From the NCBI RefSeq assembly GCF_903064525.1, contig NZ_LR797830.1:558001-622000 (forward strand): DNA of 64,000 nucleotides, read 5' to 3'. The notes beneath the pieces were generated by a model. It was not told the origin of the DNA, did no database searches, and saw only the letters and a program-made list of their open reading frames with translations. Both the position numbers and the translations under genes were made by a program. How positions within the stretch are numbered: position 1 is the stretch's first letter; every line of letters starts with the position of its first letter. This document shows positions 61,609 through 64,000 of this stretch, piece by piece. Origin of the DNA: Methylacidimicrobium sp. AP8 (GTDB lineage: Bacteria > Verrucomicrobiota > Verrucomicrobiia > Methylacidiphilales > Methylacidiphilaceae).

Positions 61609-64000
61609 ACCTGCCCGAGCTGGCCATCCGAAGACCCGTCGCCGCGTGGATGCTCATGGCAGCCCTGGTCTTTTTCGGCATCCTCTGCCTTTTTTCCCTC
61701 GGGATCAGCCGGCTTCCGGATGTGACCTACCCGGTGTTGACCGTCGTCGCCCAGTGGCCCGGCGCCTCGCCCGAGGTGATGGAGGCGGAGGTCGTCGATC
61801 CGTTGGAAGAGGTGCTCATGTCGGTCCAGGGGATCCGGGACGTGACGAGCACGATCATGCAGGGCGTGGCGCGGATCCAGCTCGACTTCCGCTTGGACCG
61901 GGACATCGACGCGGCCCTACAGGAGACCAATGCCAAGATCCGGTCGGTGCGGCTCCCCTACAATGTCGATCCCCCCGTCATCTACAAGGTGAACCAGAAC
62001 GACTCCCCGATCCTCTGGCTCGCGGTTACCTGGGACCGGCCCTTGAAGGACATCATCCGGTACGTCGACACGCGGATCCGCGACAAGTTCTCCCTGGTGC
62101 GGGGCGTCGGCGACATCCAGCTCGGCGGATGGACGGATCGGAACTTTCGCGTCTGGCTCGACCGGAACAAGCTGGCGCAATATCAAGTCGCTCCCAACGA
62201 CGTGCTCAATCTTTTCCGGGCCGAATACCAGGAGACCGCTTCCGGCTACCTGGAAAGCGCCGATAACGAGATCAACGTTAGGGTGATGGGTGAAGTCGGG
62301 TCTCCCGAGGAGATGGGCGGCTTGGCGCTCAACCATCGGGGGGGGGCGGGCGGCGCCAATCTTCCGCCGTTGACCGGCATCGCTTCCGCGCAAGGGGGGA
62401 TGGCCGGAACCGCGGGGGCGACCAGCTTTGCGACAAACACGCTTAGCAACGTGCGGGGCCCGGCGGACTCCTTTACACCTCTGGCCCAGATCGCACGGCC
62501 GGAGGACGGAATCATGGACCCGCGCCGCTTCGCCCGGAGCGACGGAGTTCCCTCGGTCGGCTTGGGCCTGCAAAAGCTGCGCGGATACAACGAGATCGAG
62601 GTGGCCAAATCCGCGAAGCGGATCATGGCGGAGCTTGAGCCCGACTTGCCGCCCGGGATGCACATCGGCACTCGCTACGATTCTTCGGTATTCACGGAGG
62701 AGGCGATTCGGGAGACCGCCTTTACACTCCTCTTCTCGATCGGGGTCACCACCCTGGTCTGCCTCGTATTCCTGGGCTCCTTCCGCACTACGGTGAACGT
62801 CCTCTTCTCGATCCCGATCTCGATCCTGGGAAGCTTCATCTTCTGCAAGGCGATGGGCTTTACGCTCAACTTCTTCACACTTCTGGCCCTCTCCATGGCG
62901 GTCGGCATCGTGATCGACGATTCGATCATGGTCCTGGAGAACATCACCCGCCACCACCGCATGGGGAAGAGCCCGGAGCGATCCGCGCTCGAGGGAACCC
63001 GCGAGATCTTTTTTGCGGCCGCCGCGGCCACACTGACCATCGTTTCGGTCTTCGCCCCGATCGCCTTCTTGGGGGGTGTCGTAGGGAAGTTCCTCTTCCA
63101 GTTCGGGGCGATGATCTCCTGCGCGGTCCTCATCTCTCTCTTGGAGGCGCTCACGCTCGCCCCGATGCGCTGCGCCGAGTTCGTGAGCGGCTCCCGCGGC
63201 CCGGGACCGGTGGAAGACCGGCTCGAGCTTCTCTACCAGGAAATGAGCGCGCGCTATCGGAGCTTCCTCGGCGTCGCTCTCCGCCACCGGTGGCTTGTCG
63301 TCCTTGCTTCCCTCGGCCTCTTCTTGCTCTCGCTCCGCGTTTTCCCCCAGCTCCACCGGGAGCTTTCCCCTTCCGAAGATCTCGGCATGGCCCTGCTCCG
63401 GATCGAGACGCCGGTGGGGAGCTCGCTCGAGTACACCAGCAATCGGGTCCAGGAGCTGGAGACTTTTCTCCAGAGCCAGCCGACGGTCGCCCACTTCTTC
63501 ACCACCGTGGGCGGGTATTCGGGAGGCGAGGTGAACCGCGGAGCGATCTTTGTGACCCTCAAGCCGCGGAAAGAGAGGAAGGAGCGGCTTCAGGAGATTA
63601 TCCGCGTGTGGCGGAAGGAGTTCCGGAAGCCTGTCTACAGCGACCTGCACATCAAGGTGATCGACATCAGCCAGAGCGCCTTCAGCAGCAAGCGCGGCAC
63701 CAACATCGAGCTTTCGCTGCGCGGTTCGGATTTCGGCGTGTTGCAAGCGAAGGCGGACGCCATCGTCCATCAGATGGAGGCGACGGGGTATTACACGGAC
63801 CTGGACACCGACTACCGGGCGGGGATGCCCGAGCTTGAGGTGGTGCCGGACCGGCAAAAAGCGGCCGATTCCAACGTCAGCATGCAGACGTTGGCCGATG
63901 TTATCGCCAGCTCGATCGGCGGAATGCGCCAGGGGCAGTATACCAACAGGGAGGACAACCGCCGCTACGATGTCCGGATCCGCCTCGAGCCCCACCAGTG
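61605..64000 (+). CDS. RND efflux pump, inner-membrane subunit 2 (3' end cut by window)
   Basis: 798 codons visible from GTG 61605, no stop before the window ends. Start LAIRRPVAAWMLMAALVFFG. The Asp pair in MAVGIVIDDSIMVLENITRH is intact. Compared with pump 1 it carries an extra Gly/Ala/Ser-rich stretch of about 50 residues (roughly residues 245-300, from GGAGGANLPPL to GPADSFTPL) in the N-terminal porter domain. Adjacent co-translated RND genes recall MdtB-MdtC, which form mixed trimers. Confidence 0.93.
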   Translation, partial: MNLPELAIRRPVAAWMLMAALVFFGILCLFSLGISRLPDVTYPVLTVVAQWPGASPEVMEAEVVDPLEEVLMSVQGIRDVTSTIMQGVARIQLDFRLDRDIDAALQETNAKIRSVRLPYNVDPPVIYKVNQNDSPILWLAVTWDRPLKDIIRYVDTRIRDKFSLVRGVGDIQLGGWTDRNFRVWLDRNKLAQYQVAPNDVLNLFRAEYQETASGYLESADNEINVRVMGEVGSPEEMGGLALNHRGGAGGANLPPLTGIASAQGGMAGTAGATSFATNTLSNVRGPADSFTPLAQIARPEDGIMDPRRFARSDGVPSVGLGLQKLRGYNEIEVAKSAKRIMAELEPDLPPGMHIGTRYDSSVFTEEAIRETAFTLLFSIGVTTLVCLVFLGSFRTTVNVLFSIPISILGSFIFCKAMGFTLNFFTLLALSMAVGIVIDDSIMVLENITRHHRMGKSPERSALEGTREIFFAAAAATLTIVSVFAPIAFLGGVVGKFLFQFGAMISCAVLISLLEALTLAPMRCAEFVSGSRGPGPVEDRLELLYQEMSARYRSFLGVALRHRWLVVLASLGLFLLSLRVFPQLHRELSPSEDLGMALLRIETPVGSSLEYTSNRVQELETFLQSQPTVAHFFTTVGGYSGGEVNRGAIFVTLKPRKERKERLQEIIRVWRKEFRKPVYSDLHIKVIDISQSAFSSKRGTNIELSLRGSDFGVLQAKADAIVHQMEATGYYTDLDTDYRAGMPELEVVPDRQKAADSNVSMQTLADVIASSIGGMRQGQYTNREDNRRYDVRIRLEPHQ

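Noticed and set aside
59578-63995. Two very long minus-strand frames over the RND pumps (664 and 692 codons)
   Set aside because: They are antisense to canonical RND proteins; Asp/Glu/Arg-rich, no homology-like patterns.

Overview
The window reads as chromosomal DNA of a high-GC member of the Verrucomicrobia/PVC group. The best fit is the acidophilic methanotroph family Methylacidiphilaceae (Methylacidimicrobium-like). This is an inference from the 16S style, the murC-murB fusion, the divergent ftsZ in the division cluster, and the MoxR/DUF58/VWA and heme A genes. I could not run a 16S search.

Left part (1-12.9 kb). A truncated ArnT-type glycosyltransferase gene faces away from a complete rRNA operon (16S, tRNA-Ala, tRNA-Ile, 23S, 5S, terminator). 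Two tandem paralogous lipoprotein genes (minus strand), an isocitrate dehydrogenase gene and tRNA-Gln follow. Next is a scrap-heap of mobile DNA: an IS607-type element with an intact, unusual TnpB-related protein and a doubly frameshifted serine recombinase, inserted in or beside a FitA-like antitoxin gene; an IS1182-like transposase relic; and a 186-bp MITE-like element with 20-bp inverted ends.

Middle part (13-29.8 kb). There is a tandem family of secreted, probably outer-membrane beta-barrel proteins: three intact copies, one copy broken by a 7-bp duplication and a C8 tract, and one 3' relic. They are followed by a TPR/retropepsin-fold protein, a YbhN-type membrane protein, an apparently lipid-anchored SAM hydrolase (DUF62), TypA/BipA, and a cysteine hydrolase. 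The heme A genes ctaA-ctaB are on the minus strand. A MoxR-DUF58-VWA operon and a left-handed beta-helix protein complete this part.

Division and cell wall cluster (29.9-47.1 kb). The order is mraZ-rsmH-ftsL-ftsI-murE-murF-mraY-lysM-ftsW-murG-murC/murB-ddl-ftsQ-ftsA-ftsZ-like, mostly with overlapping start and stop codons. murD is absent and a LysM membrane protein sits in its usual place. The MurB half of the fusion has lost the residues expected for catalysis. The FtsZ-like protein keeps the overall FtsZ layout and the C-terminal FtsA/ZipA-binding peptide, but its GTP-binding signature and T7 loop are badly degraded. This is the most striking observation in the window.

Right part (47.1-64 kb). 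It holds an XRE-HTH/periplasmic-binding-like regulator, an MsbA-type ABC exporter in an operon with a glycoside hydrolase-glycosyltransferase fusion, and purC. An envelope efflux locus ends the window: two tandem TolC-like proteins, an ECF sigma factor, a small exported protein and two adjacent RND pumps. The second pump runs off the window end.
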